Assembly (NCBI RefSeq): GCF_012641275.1
Contig: NZ_JABAIA010000004.1
Location: 496,001 to 560,000 of the forward strand
Length of the DNA stretch: 64,000 nt
Source of the DNA: Chitinophaga varians
Lineage (GTDB): Bacteria; Bacteroidota; Bacteroidia; Chitinophagales; Chitinophagaceae
Direction: 5' to 3'
Shown: in pieces, positions 1-8,439 of the stretch
Layout of the letters: every line of letters begins with the position of its first letter
How positions within the stretch are numbered: position 1 is the stretch's first letter
Translations under genes and position numbers: made by a program
Notes under the pieces: model-generated
Told to the model about the DNA's origin: nothing
What the model saw: the letters and a program-made list of their open reading frames with translations, nothing else
The model's database searches: none

Positions 1-302
1 TAGCACCTATTGCCGCACAGGGTTTCAACGAAGGCAAAGGCAAACCGTATGCCGCCGGCGATATTCGCTTCACTACCAAAGGCGATGTGCTGTACGCCAT
101 TTTACTGGGCTGGCCTGACGACGGAAAGATGAAAATAAAAAGCCTCGCGGCCGGAAGTTCATTAAGGCCTGAAAAAATCAACCGTATTGATTTGCTGGGC
201 GGTGGTGAGTTGAGTTTTCAGCAACAGGCAGATGCCTTGGAGGTCGTATTGCCGGAAAACAAGACTGCTTTTCCTTATGCGGCAGTGTTGAAGATCAGGT
301 AA
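1..302 (+). CDS. Alpha-L-fucosidase (GH29), C-terminal fragment
   Basis: The frame is open from the left edge of the window to the stop at 300-302, so the 5' part lies outside. The roughly 100 visible residues include YAAGDIRFTTKGDVLYAI followed by LLGWP. This is the segment seen near the C-terminus of Bacteroidota GH29 alpha-L-fucosidases, at the junction with the C-terminal beta-sandwich. GH29 enzymes release terminal alpha-L-fucose from glycans by a retaining mechanism, and in these bacteria they are normally exported. The catalytic residues are not in the window. A strong bidirectional terminator follows directly, so this is probably the last gene of its transcript. The family call is fairly firm, but substrate preference cannot be judged from this fragment. 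Confidence 0.75.
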   Translation, partial: APIAAQGFNEGKGKPYAAGDIRFTTKGDVLYAILLGWPDDGKMKIKSLAAGSSLRPEKINRIDLLGGGELSFQQQADALEVVLPENKTAFPYAAVLKIR

Positions 303-311
303 TAGCTGTTG

Positions 312-364
312 AAATAACAAGAAAAAAACCGCGCCCTGTGAAGGCGCGGTTTTTTTCTTGTTAT
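312..364. terminator. Bidirectional intrinsic terminator after the fucosidase gene
   Basis: A long inverted repeat has the core CCGCGCC-(CTGTGAA)-GGCGCGG, flanked by an A-run on the left and a T-run on the right. The pairing continues outward through AATAACAAG/CTTGTTAT. The T-run gives a classical intrinsic terminator on the plus strand, and the A-run would serve the minus strand. Confidence 0.85.
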
Positions 365-508
365 CTGTCAGACTGTCCAACAGGATCGAATATTATCAAG
401 GTATCATTACGAGGTGATAATACAAGATAAGGCGGCTTGTTTTTGTCTGATGGCAGCCATTCCTGGATTTAAAAATCTATTATCTTCGGCCCCCAAAATT
501 CTCCTATC

Positions 509-2050
509 ATGAAACTCCCATTGTGGACGTTGATGAGTTCTGTACTACTGGCTCTTTTCTCCTGTAACAAATCGGACACACCAACGCCGCCCAAGGTGCC
601 GACGGACACCTCTATTGTAAGCATCAGTACTGTTTTAGTTCAGGATTTCGACAACGTCGTCATTCAGGCTTCCTTCCAGGGAATTGACACCGCAACGGTG
701 CGGTCCTGCGGTTTTTACTGGGGATACAGCCCTGATTTATCTACGTCTAACCGGCAGGTTTTATCCTCGCCAACTACCTTCAAGGCAACACTAGATAAAG
801 TTGGACAAGGGAAAACTGTTTATTTTAAAGCTTTTATTGTTGTTGGCGCCACCCGGCGGCCTGATGACGGTTTACCGACAAAGACCTTTGAAAGTAAAAC
901 AGAAAAAACCGCTACCAGCGGACTGGTGAAAACCTGGGAAAAAGAATATAACGGCATCAGCGCTATACAGACTGAACAGGTATTGCCAACAGATGATAAC
1001 GCCTTTGTTATCCTGGCGAATATGTTTGGCGGCGGTTCCTCCAGCTGGCCCAGGCTTATTAAAATGGATACTGCCGGTAACATCCTGTGGGACAAACAAT
1101 ACCATGAGCAGGAACACTGGACGGCGGCAGGTATGACGAAAGTAAAGGACGGCTACCTGCTGGCTGCCAACTACACCAGCCTGAACGCCTCCAGTGTGGC
1201 CATCACCAAGCTGGACCTGAACGGAAACCTGTCGTGGGAAAGAAAACTTGACATCGTGTTCAAACAGGAGTTTATCCGGTTTCAGCTATTAAAGGATGAT
1301 GTTATCAAGGTAACTGTGAGAACGGTTTCCGGGTATACGCCTAATCCTGCCAACCCAACGTTGACAGACTGCTGGTTTGACAAGGATGGTAATCAGCTTT
1401 CCAATCCCAATGGTGTTCGTTATGATCAATTCATTAACGGACTGTCGGTACATAAAACGGTGACTGCCGCCGATTCCAGTTTCCTGGTCGCTTACCAGTA
1501 TTACTATTATGATCCCAGTCCTACCACTTCCAGGGAAAATGCAAAGCTCCATTATTTTGAAAAGGATAATCAACTCCGGTGGGAGAGAACATACGGTAAA
1601 ACCGGCTACGATCTGCCCGTCAATGTAACGGTAACGGCCACCGGCAATTTCTCCATTCTCGGGTATACCTTGCTGGACAACCGCAAGACAAGACTATGGC
1701 TGTTCCAGGTGGACAACGCCCATGGTAATTCACTGTGGGAGTACACCTATACAAATCCTCAATATGATGCGGTATATCCGTCCGGCATCACTATGGGGAA
1801 GGATGACCAGTACTACATTACCGGCAGTGCCCAGTCTGTTGATTACAAATCTTCTGCTGCCTATATCCTGAAAGTAAATGCACAAGGTTATTATGCCTGG
1901 AGCTATACATTTCCGGCAACAGCTTTTAACAGCCGGGGAGAATATATTTTCGTTAATAACACTACCGGTGAAATATATGTGTTCGGTACTTCCACGAGAG
2001 ACGGTTGGAATCACCGCGCAATGTACGTGACAAAATGGAAGGAACTATAG
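509..2050 (+). CDS. Predicted lipoprotein with a beta-propeller-like repeat region, function unknown
   Basis: A 513-residue protein with a lipoprotein signal: a hydrophobic stretch ending in the lipobox LFSC (Cys19), then an S/T/P-rich tether. Residues about 35-130 look like a fibronectin-III-type beta domain (CGFYWGYSP, GKTVYFKAF), which is common in Bacteroidota surface lipoproteins. The rest has recurring units such as IKMDTAGNILWDKQY, TKLDLNGNLSWERKL and LKVNAQGYYAWSY. These recur about every 40-60 residues and resemble the W-containing blades of PQQ-like or delta-60 beta-propellers. It therefore probably folds as a surface-attached propeller, but no catalytic motif is visible and no role can be assigned. 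It stands alone between a terminator upstream and a palindrome downstream. TATCTTCG at 480-487 is close to the Bacteroidota -7 element. Confidence 0.8.
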   Translation: MKLPLWTLMSSVLLALFSCNKSDTPTPPKVPTDTSIVSISTVLVQDFDNVVIQASFQGIDTATVRSCGFYWGYSPDLSTSNRQVLSSPTTFKATLDKVGQGKTVYFKAFIVVGATRRPDDGLPTKTFESKTEKTATSGLVKTWEKEYNGISAIQTEQVLPTDDNAFVILANMFGGGSSSWPRLIKMDTAGNILWDKQYHEQEHWTAAGMTKVKDGYLLAANYTSLNASSVAITKLDLNGNLSWERKLDIVFKQEFIRFQLLKDDVIKVTVRTVSGYTPNPANPTLTDCWFDKDGNQLSNPNGVRYDQFINGLSVHKTVTAADSSFLVAYQYYYYDPSPTTSRENAKLHYFEKDNQLRWERTYGKTGYDLPVNVTVTATGNFSILGYTLLDNRKTRLWLFQVDNAHGNSLWEYTYTNPQYDAVYPSGITMGKDDQYYITGSAQSVDYKSSAAYILKVNAQGYYAWSYTFPATAFNSRGEYIFVNNTTGEIYVFGTSTRDGWNHRAMYVTKWKEL

Positions 2051-2055
2051 CAAAG

Positions 2056-2109
2056 TTTACGCAGCCACGTGGCTTGTAAGTCAACTTACCAGCTACGTGG
2101 CTGCGTAAA
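2056..2109. repeat. Imperfect inverted repeat with nested hairpin between two secreted-protein genes
   Basis: The 19-base arms at 2056-2074 and 2091-2109 differ at one position and share the core GCAGCCACGT/ACGTGGCTGC. Inside them lies GTAAGT-CA-ACTTAC, so the whole segment can fold into one long stem. No T-run follows on the plus strand. It may stop transcription of the upstream lipoprotein gene or stabilise its mRNA end. An operator role is less likely but cannot be excluded. Confidence 0.6.
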
Positions 2110-2263
2110 TAGTTAGTAAAAAATATTTCCTATATTCACTCATCTGTTTACATAAACCGGCGGAATGCCTTTATTCCACGGAAGAAAATTTAAAGCCACC
2201 CCAAATCTGCAATGCAGCTGTGTTTTGTGTCCTCAAACTATCATCAAAATCAAATCCGTTAAA

Positions 2264-4138
2264 ATGAAAGTGTCTCGTTTATCATGTACGTTTCAGGTTC
2301 TTTTTGTTTTCCTTTTTAATGCGTTATCTGCACAACCCTGGGTGGCACGTACTGGATTATCCGCCGCAGATTATCAAACTGAATTTAATAAATGGGTGCA
2401 GCAGGGCTACCGGCCTGTCAATCAAAGTGCTTACAACGGCCGGTTTTCCGTGATTTTTGAAAAACAGAATAATGCGCCTGCCTGGCAGGCGCGTCTTGGT
2501 TTATCAGCTGCGGACTACCAAACGGAATTTAACAAGCTGGTGCAGCAAGGCTACCGGCCCGTGCGGGTATGTGGTTATACGGCAGGCGGCCAGGCGCTCT
2601 ATGCAGCGCTGTTTGAGAAAAGGCCAGACAGCCCCGCATGGGTGGCCCGGCATGGCCTCACGGCAAATGATTATCAAGCCGAATTTACCCGGTGGACACA
2701 ACAGGGTTACAAACCTACTGACGTCAGCGCCTATACGGTAAACGGTCAGGATTTGTATACCGTTATCTTCGATAAAATCGTCAACAGCCCCGCATGGGTA
2801 GCGCGTAATGACCTTTCTGCTACTGACTATCAGAACGAATTTAATAAATGGGCAGGGCAGGGGTACCGCCTCACTATGGTCACCGCGACCAGTGCCGGAC
2901 GTTATACCGCCGTATGGGAGAAAACAGGCAACACAGCATGGCAGGCACGCCATGGCTTAAACAGCCAGCAATACCAGGATGAATTTGACCGCCTGTTTTA
3001 CCAGGGCTTCCGGCCTGTTTGGGTGAACGGTGCCAATATCAACGGCAACGATTCCTATGCGGCAATATGGGACGCTAAAGACACTTTTCGCCAGTCTGAT
3101 ATGCAAAAAGTAGATGCGGCCGTTGCTAAATTTATGAACGACTATCATGTGCCGGGACTATCCTTCGCTATCGCGAAAGACGGCCGTTTGGTGCTGGTGA
3201 AAACATATGGTTATGCCAACAAAGAAACCGGCGAAGCAGTGGCGCCACGGCACCGCTTCCGCATTGCCAGCGTCAGCAAACCTATCACGGCAACGGCTAT
3301 CATGAAGCTATATGAACAGAACAAACTGAAAATGACCGATAAGGTGTTCGGCAGTGGCGCCCTGTTGGGAACAACCTACGGCACCTTACCCTATAAAAAG
3401 GACGTTGATAAAATAACGGTCCAGAATTTTCTGAACCACAACTGTGGCGGCTGGTCGGCAGACCTGGATTTTGATCCCATGTTTAACTATACCAACTTAA
3501 ACAAGGCAGAACTGATCTCTAAAGTATTGAACGATCAACCATTGCAGAAAACTCCCGGAACAGAATATCATTATTCCAATTTTGGCTTCTGCGTGCTGGG
3601 CCGCGTTATTGAAAAATTATCAGGCCAAAACTATGACAGCTACGTGAAAAGCCAGATACTGGCCCCGGCAGGCATTAATAACATGGAAATAGGCGGCGAT
3701 ACGGAAGCTGACAGGAAAGTCAATGAAGTGAAGTACTACGGCCAGGGTGGCGAAAACCCGTACAGTATGAAGATTTCCCGTATGGATTCACACGGTGCAT
3801 GGATCGCTACGCCCACGGACCTGGTCCGTTTTCTGGTCCGCGTGGATGATTTTACTACCAAGCCGGATATCTTACAGCCGGCAACGCTTAGCCTGATGTA
3901 CGCCCCCAGCACCACTAACCCGGAATATGCAAAAGGCTGGGTCGTAAACAAGGTGCCCAATTACTGGCATAACGGATCGCTGCCTGGTGAACAAGCCCTC
4001 ATGGTACGCACCAATGACGGATTTTGCTGGTCGGTGCTGGTCAATACACGTACCGGCAATATCGGCGGAGATATGGACGCCCTGATGTGGACCATCAAAA
4101 ACGCCATTGGCTATTGGCCTTCGTATGATTTGTTTTAA
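2264..4138 (+). CDS. Exported serine hydrolase (class C beta-lactamase fold) with five N-terminal BTRD1-like repeats
   Basis: The start at 2264 gives a clean signal peptide ending SAQ and a 624-residue protein. The frame is open further upstream to 2165, but that part is Cys-rich and not signal-like. Residues about 23-268 hold five repeats of about 48-52 residues with the consensus PAWVARHGL-x-DYQxEFxxWxxQGYRP. This matches the bacterial tandem repeat domain BTRD1 known from polyglycine hydrolases. Residues about 275-610 are a beta-lactamase-family domain with the nucleophile motif S336-V-S-K339, the Y437-S-N triad and a late HNGSLPGE (HxG-type) element, so the active site looks intact. Such proteins are usually peptidases or esterases rather than antibiotic lactamases. 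The architecture suggests hydrolysis of a repetitive or Gly-rich peptide, but the substrate is unknown. Confidence 0.87.
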   Translation: MKVSRLSCTFQVLFVFLFNALSAQPWVARTGLSAADYQTEFNKWVQQGYRPVNQSAYNGRFSVIFEKQNNAPAWQARLGLSAADYQTEFNKLVQQGYRPVRVCGYTAGGQALYAALFEKRPDSPAWVARHGLTANDYQAEFTRWTQQGYKPTDVSAYTVNGQDLYTVIFDKIVNSPAWVARNDLSATDYQNEFNKWAGQGYRLTMVTATSAGRYTAVWEKTGNTAWQARHGLNSQQYQDEFDRLFYQGFRPVWVNGANINGNDSYAAIWDAKDTFRQSDMQKVDAAVAKFMNDYHVPGLSFAIAKDGRLVLVKTYGYANKETGEAVAPRHRFRIASVSKPITATAIMKLYEQNKLKMTDKVFGSGALLGTTYGTLPYKKDVDKITVQNFLNHNCGGWSADLDFDPMFNYTNLNKAELISKVLNDQPLQKTPGTEYHYSNFGFCVLGRVIEKLSGQNYDSYVKSQILAPAGINNMEIGGDTEADRKVNEVKYYGQGGENPYSMKISRMDSHGAWIATPTDLVRFLVRVDDFTTKPDILQPATLSLMYAPSTTNPEYAKGWVVNKVPNYWHNGSLPGEQALMVRTNDGFCWSVLVNTRTGNIGGDMDALMWTIKNAIGYWPSYDLF

Positions 4139-4304
4139 AGAGATGATTGATATGGAAAATGAAAGGCTTGCAAGGTGTACTTACTAGCCTTTTTTCCGGT
4201 TACAACGTTCCTGCTGACCTGCAGCATTGTTTTAAAGGAAGATGTATTATGTATGTGCTATGGCCTATCTTTGGCATCCGAATGCTAAAACCATCAGTAG
4301 AAAC

Positions 4305-4832
4305 ATGAAATTATTCGTTCTTTGCACCACCATGCTGGTCGCCTTGTTTGCTTTCCATCCTTTGTCCGCGCAGCAAAGCGGCCCTTCTTTAACCGTAAAA
4401 AAACTGTTTACCTTGCTGGACAACCCCAAAAGCCTGATCAACAAGGAAGACGAATGTTTCAAAGAGGTGGACGGCCTGGATATCCTGAAGTTGAATAAAC
4501 CGTATATCAGGGTGTATTTAAACAATCTTAAAAATACCGGGCTGTTTTCATCCGCTTATCTGTCGGAAAAGGAAAAATACTACCAGCAAATGGAAAAGGA
4601 CATTGCAAAGGATGGATATGCCACTGGAAGGGATTGTGACGAATATACCGCCAGCCAGGACCCGCCGGAGTATAAGGAAATACTGGCCGCCCTGCAAAAA
4701 ACAGCACCGGTGGTGACCGGCAATACAGCCACTATTACGCTGCGTTTTAAAAGCATTCCTGGTTACAAGCTGGTTTACAAACTGGTCAAAGTCAATAACG
4801 ATTGGCTCATTGATAGTTTCGATTCAAAATAA
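4305..4832 (+). CDS. Small exported protein of unknown function
   Basis: The start at 4305 gives a typical Sec signal peptide (hydrophobic core CTTMLVALFAF, cleavage after LSAQ) and a 175-residue protein. The longer reading from 4242 would put 21 non-signal residues in front. The mature part is lysine-rich. It has one Cys in DECFKEV, another in GRDCDEY, and a C-terminal beta section (ATITLRFKSIPGYKLVYKLVKVNNDWLIDSF) resembling the last strands of NTF2/DUF3828-type lipocalin-like folds. No catalytic residues are recognisable. A bidirectional terminator lies just downstream, between this gene and the convergent oxidoreductase. I do not recognise the family. Confidence 0.7.
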   Translation: MKLFVLCTTMLVALFAFHPLSAQQSGPSLTVKKLFTLLDNPKSLINKEDECFKEVDGLDILKLNKPYIRVYLNNLKNTGLFSSAYLSEKEKYYQQMEKDIAKDGYATGRDCDEYTASQDPPEYKEILAALQKTAPVVTGNTATITLRFKSIPGYKLVYKLVKVNNDWLIDSFDSK

Positions 4833-4853
4833 GCCTGCCTGAAAGAGATATAA

Positions 4854-4896
4854 ATAAAGCACAGCGCCCGGTACTATGCCGGGCGCTGTGCTTTAT
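4854..4896. terminator. Bidirectional intrinsic terminator between convergent genes
   Basis: Long perfect arms share the core GCACAGCGCCCGG/CCGGGCGCTGTGC around a short TACTATG-type loop. They are flanked by ATAAA on the left and TTTAT on the right. It separates the convergent genes ending at 4832 (plus) and 4910 (minus). Confidence 0.85.
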
Positions 4897-4909
4897 AGTT
4901 TAATGCTGT

Positions 4910-5773
4910 CTACTGCCTGATTTTTTTCGCGCCCGTCTTTTTCAGCCATGCTTCAAACGTGAGCAGGGCGGGATGTATGCGCCGCAGGCTTTCCTCGTCA
5001 GCTTTGGTGGCTTTACCGGAGTTGAGGAACTCATAGCCCCGGGCAAACCGTGGATTGAGTTGCCGCAGCGTTTCCATGGGAAGCAGTTGGTAGGTGATGT
5101 TCAGGCCGGTGGCCGAGCTCATGGCGGCTGCCATTTGTACGGGCGTTAAGGTGTCGCCGGACAGTTCAAGGATGTTGTGATTGAATGTCTCTGGTTGCCT
5201 GAAGGCCATGGCCGCCAGTTGGCCGATATCTTCCAGCGCAATCAGCTGCATTTGCGTGGTAGGCAGCGCTGCGGTGGTAAAGGTAGTGCCTTTCAGCCCG
5301 AATCGCGGGTCCAGGAAGTTTTCCATGAAAGAGGCAGGCCGCAGTATGGTATAAGACACGCCGAGCTCCCGGATATACTTTTCCACGATGGCCTTTTCCG
5401 TTTGCATGCCGGTTAGCGCTGCCTGGTCTGTCCCGATGGCGGAGCTATAGACCAGGTGCGCCACCTGGTGCGCTTTTGCTGCATCGGCGATATTTTTCCC
5501 GGCCTGTGCTTCGTCCTGGTCCATGGCTAACGGCCCCGGATGTACGTTAAATACGCCGTAGACATCTTCCATGGCCCGGTCTACAGATACCCGGTCGGCC
5601 AGATCGCCTTTTTTCATTTCCACGCCCAGCGCCGTCAGTTCCTGTGCGGCGGCGCTGGCGGTATCGCGGGTAAAGCCACGTACCAGCCATCCTTGGGCCA
5701 GTAATACACGGGCTACGGCGCCGCCCTGCTGGCCTGTGGCGCCGACTACCAAAATACGTTTCCTGTTTTGCAT
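4910..5773 (-). CDS. NmrA/SDR-a-type NAD(P)-binding protein, probable quinone reductase-like oxidoreductase
   Basis: The ATG at 5773 places the Rossmann motif GATGQQGG within the first 20 residues, as expected for NmrA-like atypical short-chain dehydrogenases, and gives 287 residues. The frame stays open to 5929, but that would overlap the upstream AraC gene. Other family features are GVFNVHPGP, the strand VYSSAIG, SYTILRPASFMENF (a typical NmrA/HSCARG segment) and a C-terminal helical part. The canonical YxxxK is not evident. Such proteins bind NADP and act either as redox sensors or as quinone/aldehyde reductases. The gene lies 55 bp downstream of the AraC gene on the same strand, so the regulator may control it and the two may share a transcript. 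Confidence 0.8.
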   Translation of the reverse strand: MQNRKRILVVGATGQQGGAVARVLLAQGWLVRGFTRDTASAAAQELTALGVEMKKGDLADRVSVDRAMEDVYGVFNVHPGPLAMDQDEAQAGKNIADAAKAHQVAHLVYSSAIGTDQAALTGMQTEKAIVEKYIRELGVSYTILRPASFMENFLDPRFGLKGTTFTTAALPTTQMQLIALEDIGQLAAMAFRQPETFNHNILELSGDTLTPVQMAAAMSSATGLNITYQLLPMETLRQLNPRFARGYEFLNSGKATKADEESLRRIHPALLTFEAWLKKTGAKKIRQ

Positions 5774-5828
5774 ACAAACAATCTTGTTTATTGGCAAAAC
5801 TATCGCGGGCGCAGGGTTTGGAATTGTA

Positions 5829-6620
5829 TCATACCGACATCTTCTGCTGCGGGGAACAGCACAGCCGGAAGTTTTTGGGACTGACGCCGGTAAGCCGTTT
5901 AAAGTCGGAAATAAAATGGGACTGGTCAAAATAACCCGCGAGAAGCGCGATGTCTGTCAGCCGCCGGGAGGGATGGGCGGCAATAAGTGTTTTGGCCCTT
6001 TCAAAACGGGACACGCGCAGAAAACGGCTGATGCTGATGCCGATGTACCGCTTGAAATTCCGTTCTATCTGCCGTTCGCTCAGCGGAAGTGCTTTCAGCT
6101 GCCGGAACGGAGACCCGTCCACCTCATTTCTGATACTGTCGGCCAGATCAAAAATAAGCTGATGCGATGCATGTGGGGCGGTGAACCGCTGCAATAAAAA
6201 CGTTTCAAACATATTCACCCGCGCGGCAAAAGGCAACGGCTGCAACTGTTCATATAAGTGGTGTAGGCTGCTTCCGAAAATATCTTCCCCTGCCACGGGG
6301 CCGCTGCTCAGCTCCTGCATGGACTGCCGGGTGAACACACTTAAGCCGTACGGGGTGAAGCTGGCGAAAAATTTATCTGCGGAAGCGGAGTGACTGGCAA
6401 CAGGACTGAAGCGGACCATCTTGTCTTTTACGCCCAGCAATCCCGTTTTCAAAGGCTGCCCGTCGTAAAAGGTGGCCTGATCAAAATCCATCAGGAAAGA
6501 AGTGCTTAACCGGGAATAGATGGATTTAAACAATACGCCGGTACCATCCAGTTGAGCGAAGTACTCAACATAAGGCTCTAACAGCGGATGATGCGGTTTT
6601 GCAAACTGGTAGTTATACAT
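5829..6620 (-). CDS. AraC-family transcriptional regulator
   Basis: A 263-residue protein. The last ~95 residues carry the double helix-turn-helix of AraC/XylS regulators: FLRVSRFERAKTLIA, then LTDIALLAGYFDQSHFISDF and KRLTGVSPKNFR. The N-terminal ~150 residues form a ligand-sensing domain of the DUF6597 type common in Bacteroidota (early LLEPYVEYFAQ, then FSPVASHSASADKFFASFTPYG). No effector can be named. Its closest neighbour is the NmrA-type oxidoreductase 55 bp downstream on the same strand, which is the obvious candidate target. The exported protein gene at 6654-7175 is upstream on the same strand with 33 bp between. Confidence 0.88.
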   Translation of the reverse strand: MYNYQFAKPHHPLLEPYVEYFAQLDGTGVLFKSIYSRLSTSFLMDFDQATFYDGQPLKTGLLGVKDKMVRFSPVASHSASADKFFASFTPYGLSVFTRQSMQELSSGPVAGEDIFGSSLHHLYEQLQPLPFAARVNMFETFLLQRFTAPHASHQLIFDLADSIRNEVDGSPFRQLKALPLSERQIERNFKRYIGISISRFLRVSRFERAKTLIAAHPSRRLTDIALLAGYFDQSHFISDFKRLTGVSPKNFRLCCSPQQKMSV

Positions 6621-6653
6621 GGCCGGCTTGTTTTATGGATGACGCTCTACAGC

Positions 6654-7175
6654 TTATCGCATGGGGGCATACATTGGCGAATAAAGGGGTGAATAGCCGG
6701 GATAGCTGCCTCTGCCTACGCCAATGCTGCCTGAGATAGAAAACGTCCTGTCATTGTTGATATACATGACGCCTATTTTCGCATCTGAATAAGCCCCGAA
6801 GTGATTTGTCTGCGTGAAGCCACTGTTCTTGTTGATGGCGGGTTGATACGGAACATTGTTATACCGGAAAACGGAAGGCGTCACTGATACGCCGCCAAAA
6901 GCAAACAGGTTGTTGGTCAGCTGACGGTTGAGCTGTAAGCCCAGCGGCACCGACATAAAAGAGCTGCTGCCGCCGTTAAAGGCGATAAAGCCGGTGGAAA
7001 CGCCGGCATATTTTGTAGTGAACCATTTCTTATGGATGTTGCTGGTGTCGGTTACCCGTTGAGGATACCCGAAAGCGGGGCCGGCGCCCTGCCCGGGCCC
7101 GAAAGCCGGAGCCATCTGCGCTTTGGCAGCCATGCCCGACATTAAAACAGCCGCTAATAAGATTGTCCGTAACAT
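6654..7175 (-). CDS. Exported outer-membrane-beta-barrel-like small protein, function unknown
   Basis: A 173-residue protein starting at ATG 7175 has a signal peptide ending AAKAQ. An in-frame ATG at 7193 is also possible and sits directly after AAAAAGG. The mature part starts with a Gly/Pro-rich stretch (PAFGPGQGAGPAFGYP). It then shows alternating hydrophobic strands (AGVSTGFIAF, SFMSVPLGLQL, NLFAFGGVSV, AYSDAKIGVMYI, TFSISGSIGVG) that look like a small beta-barrel. It ends in a Tyr/Pro/Met-rich tail (GYSPLYSPMYAPMR), which is unusual. It may be an outer-membrane protein or a periplasmic beta-sheet protein. It has no recognised family. It lies upstream of the AraC gene on the same strand. 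Confidence 0.65.
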   Translation of the reverse strand: MLRTILLAAVLMSGMAAKAQMAPAFGPGQGAGPAFGYPQRVTDTSNIHKKWFTTKYAGVSTGFIAFNGGSSSFMSVPLGLQLNRQLTNNLFAFGGVSVTPSVFRYNNVPYQPAINKNSGFTQTNHFGAYSDAKIGVMYINNDRTFSISGSIGVGRGSYPGYSPLYSPMYAPMR

Positions 7176-7312
7176 ATCGATAAAGGTAAGCATCCTTTTT
7201 TAATTAAAATGCTAACAACATCTTAATATGCGGGGCGTTAACCGGGTTGTTATATTATACTTTATCTGTAATTGTTTAACAGTCACCTTATTCTAAATTA
7301 TTGTCCGCTCTA

Positions 7313-7347
7313 TTTGCAATACTTTTATGGCTTAGCATATAACTTTG
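7313..7347 (+). promoter_or_regulatory. Predicted Bacteroidota sigma-A promoter for the SCO1-like gene
   Basis: TTTG at 7313-7316 is followed after 23 bases by TAACTTTG at 7340-7347. The second element matches the Bacteroidota -7 consensus TAnnTTTG exactly, although the spacing is at the long end. The predicted start of transcription is about 40 bp upstream of the ATG at 7397. Confidence 0.5.
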
Positions 7348-7396
7348 CAGCACCGGCGATATATCACCGGGCAAAGCGTAAAAATATGTTGAGCGT

Positions 7397-8029
7397 ATGA
7401 GAGTTGTTATGTCGTTGCTGTTGTGCATGCTGCTGATCAGCGCCTGCCGGCAGACAGAAAAAAGACTGCCTTACCTGGGCACGCCCATCGTAACCGAACA
7501 TTTCGTGAACGGCCATACCGTTTACGACTCCGCCTATCCGGTCATACCGGCTTTTTCGCTGACAGACCAGGACAGCCTGACCGTAACACAGCAAACATTC
7601 AACGGGAAAATATATGTGGCGGACTTTATCTTCCTGTCATGCCCTACTATCTGCCCCACCATGAACGACAACATGTTGCAGGTGTATCATCATTTTAAAA
7701 ACGAAGACCGGGTAAATTTCCTCTCGCATAGCATTGATCCGAAGAACGATACCATCCTCCGGCTGAAAGCCTATGCGAAAAGCCTGCATATCACTGACAA
7801 CAAATGGCGGTTCGTGACCGGCAACCAGGATACGGTTTTCCGGCTGGCGGAAAAAGGCTATTATGCCGCCGCGGCCAAAGACAGTACCGCGCCGGGCAAC
7901 TACATTCATAGCGGAGGTTTCTTCCTGATCGATAAACAACGGCATATCCGGGGTATGTACAACGGCACCGACAAGGAAGCGATGCAACATCTGGTCCGTG
8001 ACATTGAAACCCTGTTAAAAGAAGGTTGA
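7397..8029 (+). CDS. SCO1/SenC-family lipoprotein, copper chaperone/thiol-disulfide protein for oxidase assembly
   Basis: A 210-residue thioredoxin-fold protein. The signal ends in the lipobox ISAC (Cys17), so it is probably anchored to a membrane facing the periplasm. The copper-binding motif CPTIC (Cys82, Cys86) and the distal ligand His171 (NYIHSGG) are both present, as is the SCO signature FLSCPTICPTMN, so metal binding should be intact. SCO proteins deliver copper to, or reduce thiols in, the CuA site of heme-copper oxidases. Here the nearest respiratory genes are the cytochromes at 9807-12635, which look bd-like and would not need CuA, so the partner may be elsewhere in the genome. The next small gene overlaps its stop codon. 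Confidence 0.88.
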   Translation: MRVVMSLLLCMLLISACRQTEKRLPYLGTPIVTEHFVNGHTVYDSAYPVIPAFSLTDQDSLTVTQQTFNGKIYVADFIFLSCPTICPTMNDNMLQVYHHFKNEDRVNFLSHSIDPKNDTILRLKAYAKSLHITDNKWRFVTGNQDTVFRLAEKGYYAAAAKDSTAPGNYIHSGGFFLIDKQRHIRGMYNGTDKEAMQHLVRDIETLLKEG

Positions 8030-8391
8030 AGAAGATACTGACCATATGGCTGCTGGGGATCATACTGGTCCAAAGTACAGGCAACTGCTGGATCATCGCG
8101 GCATTTTACCTGAACAGGAACCGCATTGCCCGGGACCTGTGTATCAACAGGTTTGAACAGATACCGGTTTGCCGCGGCATTTGTTACCTGCAACAGAAAC
8201 TAACGGAAAATGAACATCAGCCGGAACAGGCGCCTGAATTAAAACACAAGGAAGTACTGCTGTTTTTTGAACCGGTGGCCACGTCGGTCATCGGGCTGTC
8301 AGCTGACCACCAGCGGCCATCCTGTAGGTATCTCTCTCCCTATTTCCCCACCGTCCACCTGCACGAGGTCTTTAAACCCCCCGTCTGTTAA
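8026..8391 (+). CDS. Small Cys-containing membrane-anchored protein downstream of SCO1
   Basis: This 121-residue frame begins at a TTG that overlaps the SCO1 stop (TTGA), implying translational coupling. It has an N-terminal hydrophobic helix, then INRFEQIPVCRGICYLQQKL with Cys39, Cys49 and Cys53. Small Bacteroidota proteins with N-R-x-x-I-A-x-x-L-C and C-x-G-x-C-Y/H-L motifs commonly sit beside copper or SCO genes; this is from recollection of the pattern. The Cys-x3-Cys arrangement could bind copper or heme or form a disulfide. The C-terminal 40 residues are His/Pro-rich. The start codon is uncertain and function is not established, but the conserved context argues that it is a real gene. 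Confidence 0.65.
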   Translation: MKKILTIWLLGIILVQSTGNCWIIAAFYLNRNRIARDLCINRFEQIPVCRGICYLQQKLTENEHQPEQAPELKHKEVLLFFEPVATSVIGLSADHQRPSCRYLSPYFPTVHLHEVFKPPVC

Positions 8392-8439
8392 CATCACGAC
8401 TAAACGCCCGATTAACATTATCCATCTTTTTATGTGCTT

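Noticed and set aside
5774..5929. N-terminal extension of the NmrA-type oxidoreductase frame
   Set aside because: It would overlap the upstream AraC gene, and the Rossmann motif would then start far from the N-terminus; ATG 5773 fits the family.
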